Source: Calamus simplicifolius (taxonomy: Eukaryota > Streptophyta > Magnoliopsida > Arecales > Arecaceae). From it: 64,000 bases of DNA. The DNA lies in the NCBI GenBank assembly GCA_900491605.1, contig UESW01003830.1, forward strand, positions 1,975,961-2,039,960, in the 5' to 3' direction. The position numbers and the translations under genes are program-made. Positions 1 through 10,883 of the stretch are shown here, in pieces. Numbering within the stretch: the stretch's first letter is position 1; each line of letters begins with the position of its first letter. Below the pieces are notes generated by a model, which had not been told where the DNA came from, searched no databases, and worked only from the letters and a program-made list of their open reading frames with translations.

Positions 1-960
1 TCTACTTCATCCCCTCAAGTTGATTTATTAGTGGGAAAGATCATTACAACTGGTAGGAAAGTAGATTTCGACTTTTTTGACTCAGAGGGTTTTTCATTAG
101 GAAGACAATTAAACGAAATGGGTTGGGAACGTATTTGCTCATTGGATATCCCAACCTACCCTAGTCTAGTAAAGGAATTTTACAACAATTTGTCTAAAGG
201 AGATGGTGGGCTTGTTAGCTCAGTCAGAGATACTAGAATTCATTTGACAGCCAAAATTTTAGGGAATTTATTGGAAATCCCTGCTATTGGTTTGATTGTG
301 AGTGCACATAGTGAGAGAGGTGTAGCACTTTCAAGATTACTTGGCAGAGAGATGACTGATTTTGAGGAAGTGAGTGCTAATCAGCTACCCCTAGAGCTTA
401 GATTGCTTCATATCATTTGTAGCCAGATCTTATTTCCTAAAACTGGACGCTGAGTATGTCTCGGAGCGAGACATTGTAGTTATGGACAGTGTGATCATGG
501 GGTAGCCTCTTAATCTACCAGGAATGATTATTGGATACATGGCAGAGGCGGGCAACAGGAAGAGAGCTACACTTCTTATGGCATGGTTTTGACAAGAGTA
601 TTTCGAAGCCAAGGAGTTAGCATTCTGAAAAATGAGCCCCTGAAGAGACTTCAGCACACTGACTATTACAGTTCTGCTACTTTGCACCGGATGGGTTTTA
701 AGAAAGTAAATGGTATTTGGTTAAGGAAAGGACAGGATGAGTTGAGAGCTACTGGAATTGACTCTGTGGTCCATGGACCTTCTGAGGTAGGACCCTCAGA
801 TAGGCATCACTCATCTGCACTGAGTTGTTCAGTACCCCCGGAGGCACCCCCGGCGACTCCAGCTCCTGCACCTACTATTGTACCTGATTCTGCACCCTCT
901 TCTTACAGTTCTTCTGGTTTTTCTGATGTTCAGTTAGAGCAGCTTAAAATTTTTGGCTAG
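1..960 (+). pseudogene. Extra ORF of SIRE-type element A (Transposase_32-like), broken
   Basis: Two open stretches (31-453 and 583-960) in different frames represent one protein. The first (about 140 residues) aligns by eye with the extra ORF of the other SIRE element (24097-25062, - strand): both share the pattern VDF-F---EGF--G, a G-W motif, P-YP-L--EFY-N and a following T-I-L---LG. This is the region I associate with the plant 'putative plant transposon protein' family (Pfam Transposase_32). The second stretch contains LHRMGF, matching LHRMDY in the other copy, then a Pro/Ser-rich tail. Further coding-like, Lys/Glu-rich sequence continues out of frame to about 1290 and may be the coiled-coil end. 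At least two frameshifts and several stops make it non-functional. The role of this protein is unknown; it is not a proven transposase. Confidence 0.7.
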
Positions 961-1898
961 TCATGAAGATAGGATAAAAGCTGAGCTTGAAGCTAATTTT
1001 TTGAATATAAAGGAGATCCTCTACTCTATAGAAGCAAGGTTACAAGATTTGGTTCATCTTTTAAAACTTCTTCGGAGGCTTTGAAGTCGGACTTAAAACT
1101 TATTTTTGAAAAGATCAAAGATATAGAAGGAGACTCATATTTATTCAAAATACAATGCGGAGCTTCAAGACAAAATTGTTACTGCATCTGCTTTCATTGA
1201 TGACAGACTAAAAGACTTCATGAATGTTCAAAAGGAAGGAATGGGAAAGATTTTAGAAGAATTGCAAAGACTTCTTAGATTTGGTCTTTAGAATTTTAGT
1301 TTGCTTTCGATGTAATTAGAAGTTGATACTTAGTTTTGATGCTTTGATGTAATTAGAAGTTGATGTTTAGTTGAATATGTTTTGATGTTTTAATTGAAGT
1401 AATTTTTGTTGTAGTTCAATTATCATGTAATGTGTTGCTACTTTTAATGAATATTTACTATCTTTGAATCTTGATATTGAGTGACTTGAATTAAATTTTG
1501 ATTCACTTAATGTTTAATGCATTGATTTTAATCTTCTTAACCTTTTTGTTGATTACAAAAAAGGGGAAGAAGTAAATGATAGTAGTATATGCATAAAAGG
1601 AAGAGAAGATATAATTACGTTGAATGAATTTCATTACTTGGTATCAAGCATTGAATGAGAGAAGATATAATTACATTGAATGAATTTCATTAATTGGTAT
1701 CAAGCATTGAATGAGCTTGATTGTAGCTTAATTGTATGAATTTTAATGATAAAATGAAAAGATGATAATTTGAGTATCATAGGAGGAGCTACCTCATTCA
1801 AGGGGAGTTTAACTATGAGAACTCTTCTCTGATTTGAAACTTTCACTAATTAATCATGCATATACTTAATGTTTTTGTCATCATAAAAAGGGGGAGAT
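961..1898 (+). other. 3' untranslated region and polypurine tract of element A
   Basis: This AT-rich stretch has no credible ORF beyond the decayed tail of the extra ORF (to about 1290). It contains a short internal duplication: 'agaagatataattac-ttgaatgaatttcatta' occurs near 1602 and 1652. It ends with the purine tract aaaaagggggagat (1885-1898) directly before the LTR, which is the expected plus-strand primer for a Copia element. Confidence 0.75.
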
Positions 1899-2070
1899 TG
1901 TTTATCCAATTATTAATTTTGATGATTAACAAAATCCATGAGTATATTTCTTATGTTTCTAATAAATTTGATAACTGTTTCAGGAATTAAGATTGGTTAT
2001 TCATCAATATGTTATTTAGAAAATCAGTTTTAAGTTGAATTTAAATGGAATTTATGTAAGTTCAGAACTT

Positions 2071-2404
2071 GGAGCTGACACCCTAAATCCTTGGAGCCGA
2101 CTACAGAGAGTATCAGAACAGTGTTGATTTTCAGCACGCTTTGGAGCTGACACCTAAATTTCTGGAGCCGACACATGAGAACTTGGAGTCGACACCTACA
2201 GAGTGTGGAGCTGACTCCAGACCAGTTACAGAGAGTGATATTTTCAGACACTAGCAGAGCCGACACCTTCAAAAGTTGGAGTCGACTCCAGATTTTGCCG
2301 AGCCAACACCTCAAAATCTTGGAGCCGACACCTTGACGGACCGTTTATTACTATTTTTAGGATCCCGATTTGGAAACGACACCTGAAGACCTGGAGCCGA
2401 CACC
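2071..2404 (+). repeat. Iterated GGAGTCGACTCC-like motif array in U3
   Basis: About twelve variants of a 12-mer occur at irregular spacing of roughly 20-50 bp, for example ggagctgacacc (2071), ggagtcgacacc (2188) and the perfect palindrome ggagtcgactcc (2278-2289). The last motif lies about 140 bp upstream of the TATA box. Position and iteration suggest an enhancer-like protein-binding array; that is inference. The same motif is found in the Tekay LTRs of this window. Confidence 0.8.
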
Positions 2405-2545
2405 TCTACATCAGAAATGAAATTTCAAGTTTTCAATGGATATATTTTTCTTACCTAATCCCTAACGGATATATTTTCTTTTGGTAAGGTACATCCAAGG
2501 ACAACTCCAACGACTATTTTTCACCTACTCATGGATTGAAACGCC

Positions 2546-2553
2546 TATAAAAT
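2546..2553 (+). promoter_or_regulatory. TATA box of the element A LTR
   Basis: TATAAAAT in the context CGCC-TATAAAAT-AGG lies downstream of the motif array and upstream of an A/G-rich leader, the expected place for the LTR promoter. Confidence 0.65.
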
Positions 2554-3400
2554 AGGATTGAATCATTTGAAAAAAAAAGAACGGAAAAACAGTGAAAATG
2601 AAAAGAAAAAAGGAGAAATCAAAAATCCCTCTTCAAGAAATTTTCTGAGCCAAAGCCTATCCACTATTGAGAGTTAGAAGAGGAATCCAAAAGAGCCAAA
2701 AGAGCCATTTCAAAGGATTTTACTAGTTTTGAAGAAGAAGGAGAAAAGCCCTAAATCTTCAACCGTTTCTTCACCAAAATCTCTTCAAGTGCTCTAATTA
2801 CATTCAATTCAAAAGAGAAGGAGAAGAGAAGAAAAGAAGAAAAGCTCAAGCCCTACATTGCTCCAGAAATCAGGCTTTTCTATTCCCAATTACTTATATT
2901 GTTTATTTGCTCAATTAAGGAGCTGTTATTGTTGTAAACTCTTAATTAATTTGTTTATCTAATTCAATCAGGGGATTGAATTAGTTGAGGTTGTTAACCT
3001 CGGGGTAAGCTAAGTGTAGCTTACGTTGGGTTTCATGCTGATGAGCCCGAAAAAAACCAGCTGGGTTCGTTGTGACCCAAGGAAAACAATAAGTTTGAGT
3101 TATGAGCTTGCAAAATAACTCGACTGTAATCAAGTGGATTATAGTGGACCCAAGTGCAACTTGGGAGTGGACGTAGGTGTTGGATACACCGAACCACTAT
3201 AAAATCCTTGTGTTTGCCGTGCTTTGTCTCTCACTCTCTATCTCATTTATTTGTGCTTATCTTTTATCTATACATTGCACTTAAGCACTATCATATCAAA
3301 CCACATAGTTTTAAAGTGTTAAAATTTTAAAGAACCCAATTCACCCCCCCTCTTGGGTTGCCATCTGGGCCAACAGACAGAAACAAGGATACTTGGGCTA

Positions 3401-3880
3401 CTACGCCGTGGAAGCTACATAGACTATGAAGGAGCAGATGGTCCAAAAGGAGTTCGGAGCCAACTGCACCGGGACTAGGTCATACCTACCTAAGAGATAG
3501 GTGATGAAAGAATGAAGGGAAAGCCAAAGACCTACCCTGAAGAACTCTTCATACAGAGCGACTCTCCCGGCTTGGCCGGTGGTCACCCTATTGTCAGGCT
3601 CAAGGGCAGATAACTGGATATCCCCGGGGATCCCGTAGGTGGGCCCTAAGGGTTTCTAGGTCTTTGGAGGTTATGGTGGAGGTGAACCCTCTGGACCAGC
3701 CAAACTGGGTGTGTTGGTCGGAAAGGGTGCCCAGTGGACTCTAGGTGGGGGACAAGTCGTGGGTAGCTGATGGGCCATGGGTGGTGGTTGAGCCACAGTC
3801 GAACGTTCATGGTTCAAAACTCTGCCAGCCGCTTGGAGCTATGTTAGAGGGATGTCGTCCTCAGAAGAAGATGAGTGGGA
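3401..3880 (-). pseudogene. Transposase_28-like antisense ORF fragment
   Basis: Read on the - strand, an open frame covers 3401-3586 and extends upstream in the same frame to about 3880 with three in-frame stops. The best part shows the pattern RVALYEEFFRVGL-L-LH-F---LL--Y-LVP-QLAPN, which I recognise as the N-terminal motif of the plant family called 'putative gypsy type transposon' (Pfam Transposase_28, PF04195). The upstream part is Pro-rich with an acidic Ser/Glu/Asp start. The C-terminal part would continue left of 3376 but has been removed by the SIRE insertion. The function of the family is not known. Confidence 0.6.
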
Positions 3881-4629
3881 ACAAGCCACTATATATCAGT
3901 CTTTTACCTTTCCTATCGGGAGTCATAAGGTAGGAGAAGAAGGATTGGAAGGGTGAAAGGGACTGACCTAAAAGAAAGCAGAAAGCTGAAAACTTGGGGT
4001 TTGGAGAACAAGGAAGAAGACAAACTCTCAGATTCCCGAAGCATAAGGAAAACTGGGTGAGGACGACGAAAGGCTTTTTAATTATGTTCAGCCTTTGAAT
4101 CGTCACGCCCAATTTTTTGGCCACATGGATGCCCACTGTTAGAGGTGATATCCCAATCATCGCACAATCTCCTTCATCCGAGGCGATGCGCTCAAGCGAT
4201 GCACGGAAGGGCGCGATGCATCGTAAGGGCGTGACATGCAGCTAATTATGGGACATTGATGACGCCATCCCAATAATGGCGACCGCTTTTCCTTCATCTA
4301 ATAGATGCAGCCTCGATTCTGAGAGAAGTCTCCTCGGTCTCATAGCAGAGATTTGCTGGATGACGATAGTGCAGTGCCCCACACCTCCTTAAATTTGAAA
4401 GAACTAGTCCTCCCCAAAAACACATGCCCATCCCCACAACTAATGGCAACTGAAAACCAACAACGGCATGATTCCACGCTCCTTACGCTTGGTGAGGCGC
4501 ACGGCCGCACAAACACAGGAGCGGAGGGCATCTGATGTGGCTAACGGGGCCACCATTAATTGATGGCGAGGGTCATCTGACGGAGCCACCCCAACCTACA
4601 ACTGGAGGTTTCTAATGAGATTGACGTGT

Positions 4630-5190
4630 TCAAAGTCGGCCTCGGAACCGACCCCAACATCGGCCTCGTTGTCGGCCCTGGCCTTGGCACCAACTCCGGC
4701 ATCAGCCTCGGCATTGGCCCTGGCCTCGGTACCGACTCCAACGTTGGCTCAGCCTAGGCACCGACCCTAGCGTCAGCCTCGGCATCAGCACTGACCCCAG
4801 CGTCGGCCTCGGCATTGGCCCCAGCTTTGGCACCAACTCCAATGTCACCCTCGGCCTCTAGTGTCGGCACCGACTCCAATGTCATCCTCGGCCTCTAGCA
4901 TTGGCACCTACTCCAACATTGGCCTTGGCCTCTAGCATTAGCACCAACCCCAATGTCGGCCCCGGACTCTAGCGTTGGCACCGACCTCAGTGTCGGTCTC
5001 GGCCTCGACACTGACTCTAGCGTCGGCACCATCCCCAGCATCGGCTTCGGCCTCCAGTGTCGGCACCGACTCTAGAGTCACCGACCCCAGCATCGTCACC
5101 GACCCCAGCGTTGGCCCCAGCCTTGGCACTGACCCTAGCATCGTCCCCAGCCTCAGCACCGACACTAGAGTTGGCCTCGGCCTTCAGCCT
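4630..5190 (+). repeat. GC-rich minisatellite, degenerate GGC(C/A)TCGGCACCGAC(C/T)CCA(G/A)CGTC units
   Basis: About 560 bp of short imperfect repeats built from the words GGCCTCGG, CACCGAC and CCAGCGTC, with unit lengths of about 12-24 bp. Open frames on both strands here (4938-5165, 4975-5211, 4556-4741) simply translate the repeat and are not genes. The block lies inside the presumed LTR of the Tat-like remnant, so it may be a structural part of U3 or R. Confidence 0.8.
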
Positions 5191-5439
5191 CAGTTAGCAC
5201 AGCCCATATAGCCTACCAACCGTCTGCGGCCACCAAGCCTGACAAGACTTGGCCCATCAAATTTCTATGGCCACTACGCTTGACCAGACCTATCCCACCA
5301 ATCGGCCGCAGCCGCCTTTAGCCGCCATGTCAGACAAGACGCGGTTTGCTAGCTCTGACATGCCACGAGGAGGCATGCCCCATCATTGCTGGCCTCATCG
5401 CTCGTCCCCTGTCAGGTGGTGGTGCCTCGGGACCAACAA

Positions 5440-5735
5440 TTATCCAAAAAAGGGTAAGAGGTACCTTCAACCATGTATATGAACACTCGTTCATACTCAT
5501 TAAAGAGGACTTTTCAAGTTTTCCTCAACTTCCTCTAGAATTCACTGTTGTTATCCAGATCACTTACTTGAGCATTGGAGGGTCCCTTCTGAAACAACCA
5601 GCTCCGAGACTTCTTGCAGGATCTTAGCCTAGGCGAAGCGCCTATTGGAAGATCTTTAAATTCGCCAACGAAGGCCACCGGATACTCTCCGAACGTTCTT
5701 GAAGAGTAATTTGGCACCAACAACCAGCGAACAAA
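5440..5735 (+). other. U5/primer-binding-site-like sequence of the Gypsy remnant
   Basis: The stretch 'tgttgttatccagatcacttacttgagcattggagggtc' style sequence (5545-5583) is of the type seen near the 3' end of many Tat-type LTRs. The block ends with AATTTGGCACCAACAACC (5709-5726), similar to a degenerate primer-binding site. The LTR/internal junction would be near 5708. Confidence 0.45.
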
Positions 5736-8089
5736 TTCTCAAAACAAAATCAAATTATGACATTACGATGTTACTTTATGATCAACCATTGCCTTGCTGT
5801 CATCATCATGTGAATAACTAGATGAAACTATGTTGGTTGCCTCCTCAGAGACGGGAAACCCAGCGCGTTCGGATGTTGGTCGGCCTTTTGGGAGAGAGGG
5901 CGAGGGAAGTCCCGGCGGCAGGCGTTGGAAAGAACAAGATGAGAGGAAATGCCATGTTTTGCTTCGGTTCTTGCTCTTTGCCGTCTGGCGACCACTGATT
6001 GCTAACTAGTCTGTGTTAATTCCATGCATACGGCTTGACCTTTCAAGACTTTTCACGTTTGCGCGTCTGTAAATAACGTTAATTTTCTAACTCAATTAAG
6101 GTGTGGATTGACTGAAAATTTCGTTCTAATGTACTCACGACTAATTATGGGTGATTGTGATATCCTTATCTGAAATTTTTTTTATTATTTATTGGATTTG
6201 GTCTCCCTACCCTATAAATTCACAATGTGGTGATTTTACCGCAATATGATGACTTTATCAATCAAAACAAGTTGTCCAACCACGAGTTCCATCAACTTTG
6301 ACAAATGTCAGTTTTATTTGTTATTTAAAAAAAAAAAAAAAAGAAAAAAAAGAGAGCACAAAAGAGTTGAATCATGACAGATACATTTAACTGACAAAAA
6401 AAATGGCACGACAATTGGATGTGTCAATTGGACATCTCTTTCCGCATTAGAAAAATCATCCACAAACATAATTTTTGAGTAGTGGCTAATAGAAATTTAT
6501 TTAAACAATTTTAAAATTTTAAAATTTTTAATAATTATCCTATATTTAATAGTTTATAAAACATTAACTCAGTTATGAATAAACTTTAAATTGAAATTAT
6601 GTGAACATTCAGAATTCTTAATGAATAATATTTTAAATTTTTATCTCTCTCCTTCACAAGAATGGATGTGGCTCTTAATTATTTCTGATCTGGTGTCATG
6701 AAATATATACCTTAGAGATGCATCTTAATGTATTCCATCATATAGATTTAGGGATGAAGATGGGCCTGATTGGGTTGTGCTACGCTTTCGGTCTATTTTT
6801 TTTCCAAACTTTGGATCAATTTTAAACTCAAAAAATTTGCAAGATTTATATTTAAGTCTTGTGTTGGCTCACAACCCAATCAAATCCAACTCACAACAAC
6901 CTGTTTGGATCAAAGATGGGATTAACAAAGTTCATTTTTAATTTTTAAATGTCGATGTGAAAATGAGCAATACCCAAATAACTACACCTAATTACTCTAT
7001 AATAAGGTCAAGATCTCAAATTAGTTGATTTCCAAGAAATTTTTTTTTGCACTTAGTTGACAAAAAATCTAATATAAATTTAAAAGACCTATCACTTTTT
7101 TCAAGGTTTGGGGATACGATTTAGATCGAGTTTAGGCCTGATTAAAGGTCATTGCTTTGGACCATCTTTAGGCTTAGGCTTCCAATCAAACTGAATGAAA
7201 CAATGGCTTGAGCTCGATTTGAAATTTTTTTGGACCCTAAGTGAAAACCTAAATCCAACCCGAATTAATTTGGGCCTATCTCATCACCCAACCCCAAATC
7301 AAGCTGATTTGATGGGCCATGGGCTAGCTTGAGCCTTGCATAAATTAAATCAAGAGACACAACCCATGGAGATTTGATGGATGATGAGATAAATGGATGC
7401 ATCTAATTAAAGGATGATTAAATATTCATACATGTACATCCCTTTAAATCGATAAATATGATATTATATTATTGTTATCATTCATACAAAAAACACTTAA
7501 CATAATTGAGAAGAGAATTGAGAGCTATTAACCATTTGAAATTGAGTCAACTTGAGTCCCTTTGAGCATTCAGAAGAGAGTATTGAGTCCATATAAGGAG
7601 ATATTTTTATTCAATCATTTTGCTAATTTTGGTCACATTTAGATTTGGTTAGTTTGGATTCATCTTTATTTTTCCTTGTTAGAGTGCATTTCAAAGAGAA
7701 TATGCATCGGTTAGTTATATTTTAAAAGTAGACTATCATCAATCATTGGCATTTAAAGATTATAAATTTTACTCTATTGGAAGCACCATTCGTAATGTAC
7801 ATTGAATCAAATAATATTATTTCTTAACTATTTATTTATTTTAATGAGTGCATAAAAATATTTAAAGTAAGAAAGAACAATCTTTCAAGAAGTTTAGAGT
7901 AGAATTATTTGTTTTATTTATTGTTGGTCCCATGGAATCCTTTGAAAATTACACTATGTCAAATTAAAGAAATTTTGAGGGTAAAGTGTTTACCATTGGC
8001 AACATCAAATGCTCTATTTGTTGTTTTAGGATTATATTCTATTGTAAAATTAAAATCTTAATTTCGGTAACTCTAGTTAGGGACATCTA
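5736..8089. other. AT-rich stretch without recognisable genes
   Basis: No ORF of note. A GC-rich island at 5865-6005 contains a short - strand frame (38 codons starting near 5954) that could be the remains of a first exon, but I do not recognise it. An A-rich run occurs at 6329-6352. At 6740-7350 the words GGGCCT/GGGCCATGGG recur with AT-rich spacers, a style seen in degraded plant DNA transposons; I find no clear terminal repeats. From about 7430 the sequence may already be the decayed 5' LTR or leader of the Copia relic that follows (ATATAAGGAGATA near 7596 is TATA-like), but no LTR partner is visible. Confidence 0.5.
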
Positions 8090-8099
8090 TTTTTACTAT

Positions 8100-8750
8100 T
8101 AGTAAAACTTCTACTTCTATTGCTAATGATATGACTATGAAAATCATCATTTTATTTATCATGGTAAAATTGTATCTACACTTTATGTACTTTGTAATTT
8201 ATTTTGTACCACCTTCACTAGATGTGAATTATGCGATGCATTAGAGCAAGACTGTAGTAAAGAAGATGAAGGCCTAGGAAAATATGTTATAGAGAAAATT
8301 TTGAACCAGAAGATGATAGATGCAAAATCAATTGTTCAAGAAACCTATAAACTACAAGCCTTGTTCTTGATATCAGCGAAAAAAAATATTGATGAGAAAT
8401 TCCTTGTGGTTGCAATTATTGATAAATTACCCTCTAAGTAGAAATCATTTGCCTTATCACTGAAACATAAAAGTGATTTACTAAATATGAATGACCTGAT
8501 TGTTTCTCTTCAAATAAAAAAAAAAATTTAAGAAAGATAAATTATATAATAGTTTCCAACTTAAGATAAACCCAATAGACAAAAAGCTAAATAACAAAAT
8601 TCAATAATAAAAAACAAAACTAGGAGAAATATACTAAACTTAAGCCATATGTAAAAATTAAAAATAAGAACAAAAGATGTTTTGTTTGTGGAAAACCCTA
8701 GCACTTTATAAGAAATTGCCACTACTAAAAAGATAAGCTCCCAAAGAAAG
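8100..8750 (+). pseudogene. Copia gag relic (UBN2-type gag and CCHC knuckle)
   Basis: Around 8275-8530 the + strand reads GKYVIEKIL-QKMIDAKSIVQE-YKLQAL, then VVAIIDKLPSK (stop) KSFALSLKHKS, with pattern and spacing matching the C-terminal half of Copia gag. A knuckle-like RCFVCGK-(stop)-HF-RNC follows near 8680-8720. At least four stops and frame changes lie within 650 bp. In a live element this protein forms the capsid and packages the RNA; here it cannot. Confidence 0.7.
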
Positions 8751-8859
8751 ATCAGAGTAGCCCACAAATAAATATGGTAACCATCAGGTTCAGGCTACTT
8801 GGACCAATAAAAGGTTTATTTCTAAAAACCTTGAGATAAATATAGCATGTTAATCTACT

Positions 8860-9105
8860 GATTGATGCATGAATACTAGTGCTAATGTATATTATTGTGC
8901 TAAAAAAATTTTGTTCTTTAGTTATCAGATCTCTAATAAAAACACTGTGATGATGGGAAATTTTAGTGCTACATATAAGAAAGGTAAATATATATATATA
9001 TTTAATGTTAGCATTTGGCAAGACTCACTCTTTACAAGGTGTAGTATATACAAAAATTTAGGAAGAATCTTATCAATGTTCTTTGCTAATAAGGATTGGC
9101 TATAA
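8860..9105 (+). pseudogene. Copia protease relic
   Basis: The open stretch 8869-9105 (78 codons) reads NTSANVYYCAKK---SYQ, then MGNFSAT, and ends ILSMFFANKDWL. This follows the known Copia pattern D-SGAT-H-C, MGN-A--, and a hydrophobic tail before GAG-pre-integrase. The catalytic D-SG of the protease has decayed (N-TSA), so it would be inactive even if expressed. Its position between the knuckle and integrase supports the call. Confidence 0.6.
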
Positions 9106-9800
9106 AATGATCTTTGAGTTAAATAGAGTTGTTCTTATTAAAAACAACATCTTTGTTAGAATTGGTTATGTATTTAATTCCTTATTCAAATATAATAAAA
9201 GTATAAAGCAATAAAATTAATTCTTTTTCTATTTATAATCTCGTGTCATCTAATTTATAGCATGGTAGACTAGGTCAAACAAATCTCAATACTACTAAAA
9301 GAATAATAAATTAAATTTAATTCTTAAACATGATTTTAATACAAATGAAAATGTGATGTGTATTAAGAAAGCCATTTAAAATAGTATGTTGAGAAATTCA
9401 ATGTTTTGAATTAATACATAATGTTGTATGCAATTTAAATATTTTAAGTAAAAATGAAAGAAGATAATTAATAACTTTTATAGATGATTTCTCTAGATAT
9501 TTTATTTATTCTATTAGCACAAAAAATGAAGCTTTAAACAATTTTATGATTTATAAAAGTGAATTTGAAAATCAACTTAATAAGTAAATTAAAATTTTTT
9601 TTAGATAAAGGAGGAGAATATACTTTCAATGGACTTACTAATTTTTATGAAATAATCGGTATATTTATAAAATTTTATCACCTTAATCATCCTAGTGGTA
9701 GAGACAAAGAATAAAAACTGGCTTGATTTAGTTAATTCTATAAAGAAAAGCATTTTATCATCATGCTACATCCTCAATAAGATTCTTAAAAGAACTTTAA
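9106..9800 (+). pseudogene. Copia GAG-pre-integrase / integrase relic
   Basis: Traces such as LWHGRLGQTN (near 9259-9290; the histidine box of GAG-pre-integrase) and a decayed 'SGR-KE--KL-' near 9690-9725, corresponding to the usual NG-AERKNR-LL motif, mark the integrase. No open frame exceeds about 40 codons. The region is interrupted at 9930. Confidence 0.55.
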
Positions 9801-9930
9801 CCTAACACCTTACAAAAAAAGTAGAAAAGAAGGAAACATAATCTAAATCATAACTATTTACCAAGGTTAAAGTTGAAAGAACAAGAAGAGAAAATTAGGT
9901 CAAAAAATAATTGGTGAAATATATATAGGT
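9712..9930 (+). repeat. First copy of a ~238-bp tandem duplication (split)
   Basis: Sequence from TAAAAACTGGCTTG to the SIRE target site, continued at 32324-32342 on the far side of the insertion, is repeated at 32343-32578 with only scattered mismatches. The SIRE target duplication lies within the first copy, so the tandem duplication existed before the SIRE insertion. Confidence 0.85.
9926..9930. repeat. Target-site duplication TAGGT, left
   Basis: TAGGT precedes the LTR at 9931 and recurs right after the other LTR at 32319-32323. This defines the 9931-32318 insertion. Confidence 0.95.
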
Positions 9931-10658
9931 TGTTGCCTAGATGTAGCAACCCAAGAGGGAGGTGAATTGGGTTATTAAAAATTAATTACTATGCAGGTAT
10001 ATGCTTTAACCCTAATTAAATTTGATTCGCAGCGGTGTAGTGAAGTGCAGAACAATAATAATAGAGAATCAAACAACCACAAACACAAGAGAATTTATAG
10101 TGGTTCGGTGTCAAACTCAGCACCTACATCCACTCCCAAAAACCTTTGGGAATTCCACTAATCGTATCACAATGATTACAACCTCTAGCCTTCTCCGGCT
10201 AGCCCTCTTGTTTATACGGCACAAGACTGCCAAACCCCTAGCCTTACCAGGCTAGTCCTCTTGCTTAATGGCACAAGGAGGCCAACCCCTAGCCTTACCA
10301 GGCTAGTCCTCTTGTTTAACGGCACAAGGAAGCCAACAAGAACCAAAGGGCTAACTCTAATCCATTTACAAAATTTCAGAGATTATAAGAATGAGTAGCT
10401 CCTACAATGAGCAAATATTCAAGATATGCTTTACAAATTTGAAGCACTATCTCAGTAATAAATGAACAACGTCAAGGTAGCTGAAGTCTTGATTGCTTGA
10501 GGGCTTTAATGGATCTTTGAGCAATGAATGATCTTTGAATGCACAACAACTTGCTTTCAACTACTCCAAAAAATATGCAATAAAAGCTCTTTTTCTTGGA
10601 TTTCTTTCTCTTGTATTTCTCTCTTTTAGATTCGCCAAGTTGTTCTTCAAATCCCATC

Positions 10659-10666
10659 TATTTATA
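10659..10666 (-). promoter_or_regulatory. TATA box of element C 3' LTR
   Basis: The - strand reads GCT-TATAAATA-GATGGG. It is downstream (in element sense) of the palindrome array and conserved in the other LTR at 30810-30817. Confidence 0.65.
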
Positions 10667-10848
10667 AGCATCCAACAAAAATATCTATTAGATACAAGAG
10701 AAAGTGGAAAGAAAAACGGGAAGAAAAAATAACCGTTGAGATTATTTTCCTTAAGCGTTGAATGCATTTGAATCAGGAAGGAAGAACTCTATCATAACAT
10801 AAGAAATCAAAAGTTAATATAGCTAAAAATAGCAATGTATTTAAAGAA

Positions 10849-10867
10849 GAGAGAGAGAGAGAGAGAG
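10849..10867. repeat. (GA)n microsatellite
   Basis: An uninterrupted GA run in the LTR, repeated in the other LTR at about 31009-31025 with slightly different length. Confidence 0.9.
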
Positions 10868-10883
10868 CATGCCCAAAAGCTTG

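Larger units (their letters stand above)
1..3375 (+). mobile_element. 3' part of a SIRE-type Ty1/Copia retrotransposon (element A)
   Basis: Seen: a degraded extra ORF (1-960), a purine-rich tract ending at 1898, and an LTR that starts TGTT at 1899 and ends AACA at 3375. The order extra ORF, UTR, polypurine tract, 3' LTR is that of SIRE-lineage Copia elements, which carry an additional ORF between RNase H and the 3' LTR. gag, pol and the 5' LTR lie outside the window, so no target duplication can be checked. The LTR end (about 3310-3375) resembles, in opposite orientation, the outer end of the - strand SIRE element at 9931-32318, so the two are related families. The insertion sits against the antisense ORF of a Gypsy remnant at 3376. 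Confidence 0.85.
1899..3375 (+). repeat. 3' LTR of SIRE-type element A (1477 bp)
   Basis: The LTR begins TGTTTATCC immediately after the polypurine tract and ends GGGCCAACA, giving TG...CA termini with a short TGTT/AACA inverted repeat. U3 holds an array of GGAG(C/T)(C/T)GAC-ACC motifs (2071-2404), then a TATA box at 2546. The GA-rich, intron-free leader typical of R/U5 follows. The terminal 60 bp read towards the element end as a GAATTGGGTT-type box also present, inverted, at the outer ends of the LTRs at 9931 and 30078. Confidence 0.85.
3376..5735 (+). mobile_element. Remnant of a Tat-like Ty3/Gypsy element (or related non-autonomous LTR element)
   Basis: Seen: an antisense Transposase_28-like ORF (3401-3880), a GC-rich minisatellite (4630-5190), a U5-like block with TTGAGC-TTGGAGGGTC (5570-5583), and AATTTGGCACC (5709-5719), which resembles the TTTGGCGCC primer site that follows Tat-lineage 5' LTRs. 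From memory, Tat-lineage elements can carry an extra ORF in antisense next to the LTR, which fits this order. I cannot place the LTR start: TGTTAGAGG at 4139 is one candidate, but no polypurine tract precedes it. No gag or pol is left. The left end was cut by SIRE element A at 3375. Confidence 0.5.
8090..9930 (+). mobile_element. Old Ty1/Copia relic (element B), left half
   Basis: Coding traces appear in the order gag, zinc knuckle, protease, GAG-pre-integrase and integrase, all on the + strand and all heavily broken. The integrase trail near 9700-9760 is cut at 9930 by the SIRE element, and the same relic resumes at 32319 with reverse transcriptase. The absence of any long ORF and the high AT content show it is the oldest layer here. 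Confidence 0.8.

Noticed and set aside
4938..5211. Overlapping repetitive ORFs on both strands
   Set aside because: They translate the GC-rich minisatellite; repeats without stops on either strand give such frames by composition.
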